NCBI RefSeq assembly: GCF_025995235.1
Contig: NZ_BAPT01000037.1
Coordinates: forward strand, 1 to 55,977
Source of the DNA: Ameyamaea chiangmaiensis
Lineage (GTDB): Bacteria; Pseudomonadota; Alphaproteobacteria; Acetobacterales; Acetobacteraceae
Direction of reading: 5' to 3'
Length of the DNA stretch: 55,977 bases
This document shows positions 1 through 8,162 of the stretch, one piece after another. Both the position numbers and the translations under genes were made by a program. Every line of letters begins with the position of its first letter. Position 1 is the stretch's first letter. The notes below the pieces were generated by a model. That model made no database searches. It saw only the letters and a list, made by a program, of their open reading frames with translations, and was not told the origin of the DNA.

Positions 1-1
1 G

Positions 2-262
2 ATCAAGGCGCAGACGCTGCGGGGGCACGACCTGTCGTTCCGGCTTCTGGGGGAATTCCTCTTGCCGGACCCAAAGGAACGGACGTCGTCGCCGGACCCG
101 GCCGCGCTGATCGCGTCGCTGAATGTGGAGCACATCACGCGGCGCGTGGCGGGAGGTTTCCCCGAGTGGCTGGCACAGGACAGGGGGCTGTCGGCCAAGA
201 CGATCCAGAGCCGGATCAGCCCGCTGAAGACCTTCTGGGACTGGCTGGAGCGCAAGGGCTAA
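2..262 (+). pseudogene. Truncated tyrosine recombinase (core-binding domain only)
   Basis: The frame is open from the left edge and ends at TAA 260-262. The last 50 or so residues resemble the SAM-like core-binding domain of phage/XerD-type integrases: a four-helix segment ending in 'GLSAKTIQSRISPLKTFWDW' and then a stop. The catalytic domain with its R-H-R-Y residues should follow but is absent, because the next 190 bases hold no continuation. It is therefore probably a 3'-truncated integrase remnant. A short stand-alone DNA-binding protein is possible. The 5' end lies outside the window. Its position beside a catabolic operon suggests an island boundary. Confidence 0.5.
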
Positions 263-281
263 CGAAACGAAGGTCGGAATG

Positions 282-315
282 ACAAAGACATCAACTTCGG
301 TTGCCGGGTCTTTGT
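282..315. terminator. Candidate hairpin terminator after integrase remnant
   Basis: ACAAAGAC (282-289) pairs perfectly with GTCTTTGT (308-315) across an 18-base loop, 20 bases after the integrase stop. Only two T residues follow on the plus strand, so the terminator call is weak. The rest of 263-454 shows no gene. Confidence 0.35.
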
Positions 316-454
316 TTCAGTGTGCAGCAACCGACTGCATCCAGTCACGTGTCTGATGAAGGTCCATGTAGACTTTAAGGCTGACACCGACGAGGGCACG
401 GCGAGTTCGAATGACGGCGGCTTTCGTTATGGGGCGTGACAGGGCAGCGATGGA

Positions 455-1387
455 TTATTTGCGGGCAGGTCCCTGTTCGCGCGCACCAAAGGCAAGGATA
501 TCAGTCACGAGGGCGAGCGGCCGGGTATCGACGTCCGTCTCCCCACGCGCAATCAGGTCGGCAAAGCGGCGATAAAGACCCGCATATTCCGTATCCTGCG
601 CATCGACAATGATCTGCCCGTCCAGCGAGAGCTTTGCACCGCCGCTGCTCAGACTCAACTTTGCGTTATCAGCCAACACCCAATCGATATTCCAGGTCTC
701 GTCCGGCCCGGTGTAGTCCCAGTCAAACGTGCATTTGATCGCGATCGTATCTTCGGGATCGCGCAGCGAGACCTCGGCCAGCACGGGTGCATGCAGACCC
801 GCTGGGATCAGCAGATGGGCGCTGTCATAGACGATGTCGCAGGGGGAGACCGACACCAGGATCGACAGGGCGTTGATGCCCGCATCGAACACACCGAACG
901 CGCCCGGCTCCCAGAACCATGTAGCATTCGGATGCCATTTTTCCACATCTTCCTGCCAGCGGATGGTGGCGGACTGCACGTCATGTGTTCTCAGCAGGGC
1001 ACGCGCTGTGGGCACGGCCGCAGAATAGGCGGAGTGCCACGTCGCGAAAATCGTGAGCCCAAGCGACAGGGCGTAGGCCTCCAGAGCTAGAGCATCGGTC
1101 ACGGTCGTGCTGGGCGGCTTCTCCAGCAGGACGTGCAGCCCCAGATCCAGCGCTTCCCGTGCGAGGGCCGAGCGCACATCCGGCGGCGTGCACAGCGCGA
1201 CTGCCTCGACCCCCAACGCGCTCTCGGCAAGCGCCTCCAGCGAACGAAACACCGGAATGTCGCTGCTATCTCCCCGTCCGTCCGGCGAGACGAACGCCAC
1301 CAGATCGAAGTCGGGCGATGCCGTGATCGCCGGAATATGCTGGGTCTTGGCAATCTTACCAACACCGACAACCGCAAGTTTAGTCAT
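455..1387 (-). CDS. Aldose 1-dehydrogenase, Gfo/Idh/MocA family (L-arabinose/D-galactose type)
   Basis: This 310-residue protein has an N-terminal Rossmann fold ('VVGVGKIAKTQHIP', residues 5-18), the family EKP motif ('LLEKPPST', about residue 90) and a C-terminal substrate domain. The stretch 'EKWHPNATWFWEPG' followed by 'GVFDAGINALSI' matches what I recall of the bacterial NAD(P)-dependent L-arabinose/D-galactose 1-dehydrogenases of oxidative (non-phosphorylating) pathways, which make the aldono-lactone. D-apiose dehydrogenases may belong to the same superfamily, so the sugar is not fixed. There is no signal peptide, so it is cytoplasmic. It is the last gene of a nine-gene minus-strand series and starts 21 bases after the upstream permease gene. 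The family call is firm and the substrate is inferred. Confidence 0.85.
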   Translation of the reverse strand: MTKLAVVGVGKIAKTQHIPAITASPDFDLVAFVSPDGRGDSSDIPVFRSLEALAESALGVEAVALCTPPDVRSALAREALDLGLHVLLEKPPSTTVTDALALEAYALSLGLTIFATWHSAYSAAVPTARALLRTHDVQSATIRWQEDVEKWHPNATWFWEPGAFGVFDAGINALSILVSVSPCDIVYDSAHLLIPAGLHAPVLAEVSLRDPEDTIAIKCTFDWDYTGPDETWNIDWVLADNAKLSLSSGGAKLSLDGQIIVDAQDTEYAGLYRRFADLIARGETDVDTRPLALVTDILAFGAREQGPARK

Positions 1388-1408
1388 AGGGAAAAGATCC
1401 TCAGAAAT

Positions 1409-2695
1409 TCAGGTAGCCGCCCGGACCACCGGTTTGGAACCCCACAGGGCATAGAACAGAAGGAACACATAACATGCCCCCGGCAGAAGGTAAGAGAGCG
1501 CCAGTCCGACTTCATCGGCGATCATGCCCTGCACGATCGCCGCAGCGCCGCCTGCGATTGCCATAATAAGAAAGCCGGAACCTTGTTCGGTCTTTCTCCC
1601 AAGCCCTGCAATTCCAAGCGCAAAAATGGTGGGGAACATGATGGAATGGCAGAGACCCGTGAAGATGAGGGCCCACATCGCCACGTATCCGGTGGTCATG
1701 ATTGCGATCAACACCAGCGCGAGTGCCGCACCCGCGACACTCGCCAGAACCTTGTGCGGGTTGACGGCTCGCAGGATCACAGCCCCTACAAAGCGTCCGA
1801 CCATTGCACCGCCCCAGAAGAATGCGACGTATTTCGCCGCAGCTTCATGCGACATGGCACCAATGTCCGGTTGGGAGATAAAATTGACCAGCGTGCTGCC
1901 GATACCGATTTCGCAAATCATGTACAGGAAGATCGCCGGAACACCCCATGCCAGATTGCGGTGACACCAGACGCTGGGCTCATTGGACAGGTCTTCGGTC
2001 TGGGTGTGTTCGTTCAGGACCGGCAGCGGGAAGCGCCACACGATGAGGGCCAGCACGATCAGCACAGCCGCGATGATGCCATACGGCAACTGCACCGCCT
2101 GCGCGTCCAGCATCCGCTGAGATGCTGTTTCCACAGCACTGGTTGAGACGCCGCTGGTACTGCGACCGAAAATCAGCATGCCGCCGAAGATCGGTGCCAC
2201 AGTCGTGCCCAGCGAGTTGAACGCCTGCACGAGGTTGAGGCGACTGGACCCCGTGGCCGGCGGCCCGATCACCACCACATAGGGATTGGCCGCCACCTGA
2301 AGCAATGTTATCGCGGCCGCCAGCACGAAGAGTGCAAAGAGGAACAGTTGATATGAGAAAAAGGCGCTTGCCGGGATGAACATCAAGCAAGCGACGGCCA
2401 TTCCAAGAAGTCCGGTGATGACGGCGTTCTTGTACCCGATCCGCGCAATGAGGCGGGATGCGGGCAACGACACCACTAGATAGCCCAGATAGAAGCAGAA
2501 CTGGACCAGCAGAGACGCTGTATAGCTCAGGGAAAACGCCGCCTTGAGGTGCGGAACGAGGACATCGTTCAGCACCGTGGCAAAGCCCCACATGAAGAAG
2601 ACGGTCGTCAGAAGCGACAGCGCTGCGCCGTAAGGCGTTGCTGAACGGCTTGTAGCGACTGAGGCGGAAGAATCGAGAGATTTCATAGTGACCAT
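1409..2695 (-). CDS. FucP/GluP-type sugar:proton symporter (MFS)
   Basis: This 428-residue protein has about 12 hydrophobic segments and resembles the FHS family of glucose/galactose (GluP) and L-fucose (FucP) permeases. The first helix carries 'TVFFMWGFATVLNDVLVPHL', typical of that family, in which polar residues help couple protons. The ATG at 2695 is supported by an AGGAGA Shine-Dalgarno about 7 bases upstream; an internal Met4 is a weaker choice. It lies between the aldose epimerase and the aldose dehydrogenase, so it probably imports the free aldose that the dehydrogenase oxidises. It acts in the inner membrane. Confidence 0.85.
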   Translation of the reverse strand: MVTMKSLDSSASVATSRSATPYGAALSLLTTVFFMWGFATVLNDVLVPHLKAAFSLSYTASLLVQFCFYLGYLVVSLPASRLIARIGYKNAVITGLLGMAVACLMFIPASAFFSYQLFLFALFVLAAAITLLQVAANPYVVVIGPPATGSSRLNLVQAFNSLGTTVAPIFGGMLIFGRSTSGVSTSAVETASQRMLDAQAVQLPYGIIAAVLIVLALIVWRFPLPVLNEHTQTEDLSNEPSVWCHRNLAWGVPAIFLYMICEIGIGSTLVNFISQPDIGAMSHEAAAKYVAFFWGGAMVGRFVGAVILRAVNPHKVLASVAGAALALVLIAIMTTGYVAMWALIFTGLCHSIMFPTIFALGIAGLGRKTEQGSGFLIMAIAGGAAAIVQGMIADEVGLALSYLLPGACYVFLLFYALWGSKPVVRAAT

Positions 2696-2745
2696 TTATA
2701 ATTCTCCTGACCTATCATCAGATACAGCACCAACAAGACTGATTT

Positions 2746-3900
2746 TCATCCCCGCCGCACCCCGAAGCGGAAAATGGTCGAGCTTTTGAAGGTCTGACCG
2801 GGCTTGAGTTCAGTTGTCGGGAAATTCGGGTGGTTCGGGCTGTCCGGGAAATGCTGCGTCTCGAATGTGACGCCTTCGGTCTGGCGATAGATGCCGCCAT
2901 TCCCGGCATAGTTTCCCTTGACGAAGTTGGAGGTATAGATCTGGACGCCCGGTTCGGTAGTGTCGCATTCCAGCGTTCGTCCGCTGGCAGGATCATACAG
3001 CGTCGTGGCTTTTTCTAACGCATCCGGCCCGTGATGCTTGTTCAGAACCCAGTTATGATCATAGCCTTGGGCAAACAACAGCTGTTCGTTATCCACTTTC
3101 AGGTCACGCGAAATTGCCTTGGGTGTTCGGAAATCGAATGGTGTGCCAGCAACACTTGCATTTTCCGCGAACGGGATGGAGGTTCTGTCGGTCGGGGTAT
3201 ACTGGTCCGCATCGACCCACATCACCTGGTCTAGCACGCCATGTGGGGAACCGGGGCCCGCCAGATTAAAGTAGCTGTGGTTGGTCAGGTTCAGGACCGT
3301 GTCTTTGTTGGTCGTCGCGCTGTAGTCGATGCGGAAGCTGTTGTCTTCACCAAGGCTGTAGGTCACGGCGATGTCGAGCGCTCCGGGATAGCCCTGATCG
3401 CCATCGGGGCTCGAAAGCTTAAGGACAGCACTAACAATACTGCCACTGTTCTGCAGGCGCTCCACATTCCAGATACGCTTGTTGTAGCCGTCGTTGCCGC
3501 CGTGTAGAGAGTTCGGCGGGTTGTTGATGTCCAGATGATAGGTCTGGCCATCGAGTGTGAACTGACCTTTGGCAATGCGGTTGGCATAACGCCCCACCAG
3601 CGCACCAAAATAAAGACCGCCATCAACGCTCTTGGTTTCGTAATCATGCAACGTTGGAAAGCCGAGCACGATGTCCGCGGGCTTTCCGTGCCGGTCGGGC
3701 GTTTCGATTTTTGTGACTACGCCGCCCCAACTCATGAAAGATACGGAGACACCATGGCTATTTTTCATCGTGTAAAGTGTCACCGGCTTGCCGTCCTGCG
3801 TCTGCCCGAATGGCTCGGACGTTAACGTCGCGCCGTGAACGTCACCAAATGCAAGTGTGGTTGACGCGAACAGAACTGCAAAAAAAGCTGACGTTTTCAT
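2746..3900 (-). CDS. Aldose 1-epimerase (mutarotase), exported
   Basis: This 384-residue protein has a Sec signal peptide (about residues 1-23, 'FFAVLFASTTLAFGDVHGA'), so it is predicted to be periplasmic. The galactose mutarotase fold is shown by 'NSLHGG', the catalytic-His motif 'NHSYFNL' and the catalytic-Glu region 'VTFETQHFPDSPN' near the C-terminus. It interconverts alpha and beta anomers of an aldose, supplying the anomer taken up or oxidised. It lies 46 bases after the lactonase gene and 50 bases before the permease gene. A secreted mutarotase beside a permease is common in bacteria that oxidise sugars outside the cytoplasm. The exact sugar is unknown. Confidence 0.88.
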   Translation of the reverse strand: MKTSAFFAVLFASTTLAFGDVHGATLTSEPFGQTQDGKPVTLYTMKNSHGVSVSFMSWGGVVTKIETPDRHGKPADIVLGFPTLHDYETKSVDGGLYFGALVGRYANRIAKGQFTLDGQTYHLDINNPPNSLHGGNDGYNKRIWNVERLQNSGSIVSAVLKLSSPDGDQGYPGALDIAVTYSLGEDNSFRIDYSATTNKDTVLNLTNHSYFNLAGPGSPHGVLDQVMWVDADQYTPTDRTSIPFAENASVAGTPFDFRTPKAISRDLKVDNEQLLFAQGYDHNWVLNKHHGPDALEKATTLYDPASGRTLECDTTEPGVQIYTSNFVKGNYAGNGGIYRQTEGVTFETQHFPDSPNHPNFPTTELKPGQTFKSSTIFRFGVRRG

Positions 3901-3946
3901 AATTCATCCCCTGATATTTTTATTGGTTTTCGGGATTACGCCGCCA

Positions 3947-5143
3947 CTAGCTCGGTGCAGCACCTTGTGTCTGGACCTGAAGCGTGCAAAGCGACTGCCC
4001 GCACATCATAAACAGGATAGTACGCTTGCGACCCCCGAATGTGAGGTTTGAGCATAGCTGCGGGAGACGCATCCGCTCCAGCAGTTTACCAGTCGGTGAG
4101 AACACCATCACGCCGCCATAACCCAGCGGCCCGCTGGACTCGCACCAGAGATTCCCCTCCACGTCGGCGTTCATGCCGTAGGAAGAGCATTTGACGCTAT
4201 CGACCACCATGTTGGTGAACAGCCGCTGATTGGACACCATGCTGCCATTGACATCGAAGGCGTAAATTACGGACTTACCCCTCGCCACTTTCAAGCCCGG
4301 CTCCTTTGACGTGCTGGCGACATATACGGCTTTGAAATCGAGGGAAAAGCAGATTCCGTTCGGGTCTGGTAGTTCCGATTCCGAAATGACCGTGTCGATC
4401 TTGCTGGATTTATCGATCCGGTAGCAGTTGGTTGGCAGTTCCCGCTTCTGACCGGTGATCAGTTCGGGGTGATCGTCACCGATAAACGGACTCTGATGGC
4501 CGGAATTGGACGGCCCACCCAGCACATCCGGATGCCCTTCGGACAACGTGTCGCCATAAGATGGGTCGGTAAACCAGACACTGCCATCGGGATGAACAGC
4601 AAGATCGTTCGGGGAGTTGAAGGGTTTTTCTCCAAATTTATCGGCAAGAAGCATGTAGCTGCCGTCGTGCTTGCGCCCGATGATACGGCGATAATGGTCT
4701 TGTTCGATAATTTGGCGCGCTTCAAAATCGAAGGTATTTCCGTGGTTGTTTCGGGAATCTGGTCTGGTTATCGTGACTTCTCCGATCTCCCACAGATAGC
4801 GATATTGCGTATTCGCCTGAACGTCGCTGAAGATCAGGTAATTCCCCTGAGACGACCATGCCGGGCCCTCCAGACATAATCCCTTGTCCCATAGCCGGCG
4901 GATCTGCGTGATCCCGACCAGAGAATCTTTGAACACCGGATCGACCACGATGATATCCGGGTCAGGATAACTCGTCGGGGATGCATCCTTGCCCCACTCA
5001 CGCGGTGGGTTCGCAATGACACTCGGGGGGATTGCTCCGGCAGCGAGCGCGCGGGGTTCTACGCCAATCATGAGGCTTCCGCCAACTGCCGCCAGCGCCC
5101 GGCGACGGGAAACCGGCACCTCAGGGGTAATGGGATTCGGCAT
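3947..5143 (-). CDS. SMP-30/gluconolactonase family lactonase, Tat-exported
   Basis: A beta-propeller lactonase of about 398 residues. The N-terminus has a twin-arginine signal ('VSRRRALAAVGG') ending near 'PRALAA', so a folded, probably metal-bearing enzyme goes to the periplasm. Propeller motifs include 'CLEGPAWSSQGNYLIFSDV', 'NSPNDLAVHPDGSVWFTDPSYG' and 'DPNGICFSLD', supplying the Glu, Asn and Asp expected to bind the divalent metal. It resembles gluconolactonases that open aldono-1,5-lactones. I prefer the ATG at 5143, which has an AAGAGGA about 11 bases upstream; an ATG at 5167 adds eight residues without a clear ribosome site. Its export contrasts with the cytoplasmic dehydrogenase of the same operon. 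Confidence 0.82.
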   Translation of the reverse strand: MPNPITPEVPVSRRRALAAVGGSLMIGVEPRALAAGAIPPSVIANPPREWGKDASPTSYPDPDIIVVDPVFKDSLVGITQIRRLWDKGLCLEGPAWSSQGNYLIFSDVQANTQYRYLWEIGEVTITRPDSRNNHGNTFDFEARQIIEQDHYRRIIGRKHDGSYMLLADKFGEKPFNSPNDLAVHPDGSVWFTDPSYGDTLSEGHPDVLGGPSNSGHQSPFIGDDHPELITGQKRELPTNCYRIDKSSKIDTVISESELPDPNGICFSLDFKAVYVASTSKEPGLKVARGKSVIYAFDVNGSMVSNQRLFTNMVVDSVKCSSYGMNADVEGNLWCESSGPLGYGGVMVFSPTGKLLERMRLPQLCSNLTFGGRKRTILFMMCGQSLCTLQVQTQGAAPS

Positions 5144-5223
5144 AGGTAACAAAGTCCTCTTGATCATGCGCCTATGATAACACGCTCAATTTATTATGTT
5201 TTCCAGTCACATTACCGTCGAAT

Positions 5224-6609
5224 TCATGCCGGGCTCGTCGGAGGGCACGTTGATGCGTGGCTGCTCCTGCGGCACGCTGCCGTGCCAGACTGTTTGCCGT
5301 GCCCGAAAAACAGCAATGCAATCACGCCCGACAGAATGAGACAGCAGCCAAGGACCACCAGACCCGCCTGATCGCTGCCAAAATGGTCGCGCAAGATGCC
5401 AAGAATGGTCGGGCCGCAAAATCCGCCGAGATTGCCGATCGAATTAATCGCTGCGATCCCGGCTGCGGCAGCGCGCCCGGTCAGTTTTTCGCCCGGAAGG
5501 CTCCAGAAGAGGGCCGAAGACGTCATGCTGCCGATCATCGCTGCCGTCATGCAGATAAGCGTGACATAAATGCTCAGCATGCCCCAATAGGCGCTGGCGA
5601 TCAGCGAAACACCGCTCAACACCGCAAAACCGGCGATAAACAGGGTCTTGAGGCCGAGTTTTTCGGCCATGCTGCAAAAGCAGACCATCCCGATCGCGCA
5701 TCCAATATAGGGAACGGCCGACAGCAACCCAACACTTTGGTTGCTCTGGATTCCTGTGTTGTGAATGAGCGTCGGAAGCCAGAAATTGATCCCGTACACA
5801 CCGACAACAATCAGAAACCAGCACACGGTCAGCACCCAGATCGTGGGTATTGAAAGGATCTTCAGAACAGGGACGTCTGCCTTTGTATCACGCTCGGCAG
5901 CCAGCGCACCTTCGACAACCGCGCAGTCTTCTGATGAGAGCCATGCGGCTTCCCTCGGGCGATCGTCCAGTACGAGCAGTACGATGCCCCCGAGGATGAT
6001 GGCAGGCAGTGCTTCGGCCGCGATCATCCAGCGCCAGCCGGCAACGCCCCATACACCACCCAGATGCTCCATCAACCAACCGGCGATAGGAAGGCCGATC
6101 ACAAAAGACAAGGGCTGTGCCGCCATCAGGATAGAAAACACACGTCCCTGACGGTTCGTCGGGAACCAGTAATTCAGATATAGTACAAGACCTGGGAAAA
6201 AGCCTGCTTCTGCTGCACCCAACAGAAAGCGGATGGTCAGAAACGGAACGGTCGCATTGATCAGATGGAAGGCAGCTGCGATCTGGCCGATGAAGGCAAC
6301 GCCAGCGGCGATGACGCCCCACGTCACCATAATGCGTGCAATCCAGAAGCGGGCGCCGACCTTATGCATGGCTAGATTGCTTGGCACCTCGCACAGGAAG
6401 TACCCGACGAAAAAGATGCCTGCCCCCAGACCGAAGGCGGTATCGGACATTTTCAGATCGCCCAGCATCTGCAGCTTGGCAAGACTGACGTTGACGCGGT
6501 CCATATACGCCACGACGTAACAGACAATCAGAAAAGGTAGAATACGAAGCGCGACACGACGGAAGATCCGATCTTCCGTCTCATGCTGCGTGGCAATGCC
6601 GGACTCCAT
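5224..6609 (-). CDS. Anion:cation symporter family MFS transporter (sugar acid uptake)
   Basis: This 461-residue protein has 12 predicted membrane segments. The N-terminus ('RILPFLIVCYVVAYMDRVNVSLAKLQM') is characteristic of the ACS family (galactonate, tartrate and phthalate transporters), as is 'LLGAAEAGFFPG'. It probably imports an aldonate made in the periplasm, which fits the exported lactonase encoded just downstream. GGGAG lies about 10 bases before the ATG. It sits 62 bases after the 3-hydroxyacid dehydrogenase gene. It differs from the FucP-type carrier in the same operon, so the operon carries one neutral-sugar and one sugar-acid importer. Confidence 0.85.
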   Translation of the reverse strand: MESGIATQHETEDRIFRRVALRILPFLIVCYVVAYMDRVNVSLAKLQMLGDLKMSDTAFGLGAGIFFVGYFLCEVPSNLAMHKVGARFWIARIMVTWGVIAAGVAFIGQIAAAFHLINATVPFLTIRFLLGAAEAGFFPGLVLYLNYWFPTNRQGRVFSILMAAQPLSFVIGLPIAGWLMEHLGGVWGVAGWRWMIAAEALPAIILGGIVLLVLDDRPREAAWLSSEDCAVVEGALAAERDTKADVPVLKILSIPTIWVLTVCWFLIVVGVYGINFWLPTLIHNTGIQSNQSVGLLSAVPYIGCAIGMVCFCSMAEKLGLKTLFIAGFAVLSGVSLIASAYWGMLSIYVTLICMTAAMIGSMTSSALFWSLPGEKLTGRAAAAGIAAINSIGNLGGFCGPTILGILRDHFGSDQAGLVVLGCCLILSGVIALLFFGHGKQSGTAACRRSSHASTCPPTSPA

Positions 6610-6671
6610 AACGCGTCCGCTCCCGGTTTTGTGTCCGCTTGAGCGGATCTGTTATTGCGACGATGCGGCCC

Positions 6672-7637
6672 TCAGGATGCCAGTGGCGAAGGGCCGAGTT
6701 CCTCAAGTAGTTGTGCCATCTTGGCATATGCCTTGTTACGGTATGCTACCAACGCAGCGCGTTGCTCTTCGGTGAAGGTGCCGGTGAAACCTTGGCCAGA
6801 TTTCACGCCGAATTTACCTTCGGACACCAGCGACGTCAGCAGTTCCGGGGTCGCCAGACGGGGACCGAAAGCATCCTCGAACGTTTTGAAGCAATTCGCA
6901 TACACATCGAGGCCCGCCATATCGGCAATTGCGAAGGGCCCGAAGAACGGCAGCCGGAAACCGAAGGTCGAACGCACAATCGTGTCGACGTCCGGTGCTG
7001 TCGCAATCCCCTCTTCGACGATCGAGTTGGCTTCCTTAAGCAGCACGTACTGCAGTCGGTTCAGCACGAAGCCTGGGGTGTCAGCAACTTCCGCGCTGCT
7101 GCGTCCTGCCCGGTTAAGCATATCCTTCACAACCGGGATGACCGCCGGGTCGGTCGCGGTGCCGCTGACCAGTTCAACGCCGGGAATGAACGGCGCGGGA
7201 TTACTGAAATGCACCGTCAGAAAGCGTTCCGGATTGGTGACTGCCGGTGCAAGTGTATGGACGGGCAAGGTCGAGGTGTTGGTGCCGATAATGGCGTCCG
7301 GACGTGCTGCAGCACAAATGCGGCGCAGTACTTCATGCTTGATTGTCGGGACTTCGGGAACGGCTTCTTCGATGAAATCGACCGATGTTACCGCTTCTTC
7401 GATCGACTGAGCAGCCGACAGATGCTTTTCAATCGTTACTGCCGCACCCTCAGGGAACAGACCCTGTGCCTCGAATTCTCCGGCTTCGCGCAACAGCCGC
7501 GCCAGCGACGTTTTCGTGGCTTCGGGCGAGACATCCGCCAGAATGACCGTCATGCCAGCCATTGCCAAAGACTGCGCAATGCCACCGCCCATATATCCGG
7601 CTCCGATGACGGCGACGGTCTGAATTTTTTCAATCAC
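6672..7637 (-). CDS. 3-hydroxyacyl-CoA dehydrogenase-like NAD-dependent 3-hydroxyacid dehydrogenase
   Basis: This 321-residue protein has a Rossmann domain ('VIGAGYMGGGIAQS' near residue 10), the His-containing motif 'HFSNPAPFIPGVELV' (about residue 143) and a C-terminal helical dimer domain. The size and 'GFVLNRLQ' fit the lambda-crystallin / L-gulonate 3-dehydrogenase group, which oxidises C3 of sugar acids, rather than fatty acid oxidation. The start is GTG with GGAG about 11 bases upstream. Because it sits between an aldonate transporter and tetrulose-processing enzymes, I infer that it makes a 3-oxo-aldonate ready for decarboxylation. It is related to, but distinct from, the carnitine dehydrogenase at 26-27 kb. 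Confidence 0.75.
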   Translation of the reverse strand: MIEKIQTVAVIGAGYMGGGIAQSLAMAGMTVILADVSPEATKTSLARLLREAGEFEAQGLFPEGAAVTIEKHLSAAQSIEEAVTSVDFIEEAVPEVPTIKHEVLRRICAAARPDAIIGTNTSTLPVHTLAPAVTNPERFLTVHFSNPAPFIPGVELVSGTATDPAVIPVVKDMLNRAGRSSAEVADTPGFVLNRLQYVLLKEANSIVEEGIATAPDVDTIVRSTFGFRLPFFGPFAIADMAGLDVYANCFKTFEDAFGPRLATPELLTSLVSEGKFGVKSGQGFTGTFTEEQRAALVAYRNKAYAKMAQLLEELGPSPLAS

Positions 7638-7691
7638 GTTACAAATGCTCCAAATTTTGGAGGGCGTGCTCTGACGAACATGCCCGGTTAC

Positions 7692-8162
7692 TCAGTTTTC
7701 GTAAGAACAGATGGCGGCGACCTTGTCCGCAGATGCAGATTTCGGATCGAATTCCAGTGTCAGCCACTCGGCCGCAAGAACGCGCGCGAGTTCGAGACCG
7801 ATGACACGCTCGCCAAAGCACAGAACCTGCGCGTTATTGCTCAACACGGATCGCTGCACGGAATAGATGTCGTGCGCGGTAATAGCGCGAATACCCGCCA
7901 CCTTGTTGGCGCTAATGGCAACCCCGAGACCCGTGCCGCAGATCAGCAGCGCGCGGTCGACCTCCCCACTTGCCACCATGCGCGCGGCGGTCACGGCGAC
8001 GTGGGGATAGGCCGTGTCGTCTCCGGCCTTGACACCAACATCCGCAACCGACGTCACGAGGCTACTTTTTTCAAAATCGGCCTTGAGCGCATCGCGAAAG
8101 CGCACACCGGCACTGTCGCATCCGACCACGATCTTCAGTTTCTTATCTTGCACGGTTTTCAC
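7692..8162 (-). CDS. RpiB/LacAB-family sugar-phosphate isomerase
   Basis: This 156-residue protein has the RpiB signature: 'VVGCDSAG' near residue 12, 'DVGVKAGDDTAYP', the active-site cysteine region 'LICGTGLGVAISANKV' and 'HDIYS.QRS'. Family members interconvert ribose/ribulose 5-phosphate or allose/allulose 6-phosphate; those in tetritol operons isomerise erythrulose 4-phosphate to erythrose 4-phosphate. The kinase next door is of the erythrulose type, so the tetrose role is the best inference. The start is GTG and overlaps the kinase stop as GTGA (4 bases), indicating translational coupling. Confidence 0.82.
   Translation of the reverse strand: MKTVQDKKLKIVVGCDSAGVRFRDALKADFEKSSLVTSVADVGVKAGDDTAYPHVAVTAARMVASGEVDRALLICGTGLGVAISANKVAGIRAITAHDIYSVQRSVLSNNAQVLCFGERVIGLELARVLAAEWLTLEFDPKSASADKVAAICSYEN

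Noticed and set aside
1133..2146. Plus-strand frame of 337 codons opposite the aldose dehydrogenase and permease genes
   Set aside because: It spans two real genes in antisense and has no domain signature.
6672..7637. Annotation as fatty-acid 3-hydroxyacyl-CoA dehydrogenase or as a second carnitine dehydrogenase
   Set aside because: Operon context is sugar acids, and the active-site region reads HFSNPAPF rather than the HPYNPVYLLP form of the carnitine enzyme in this window.
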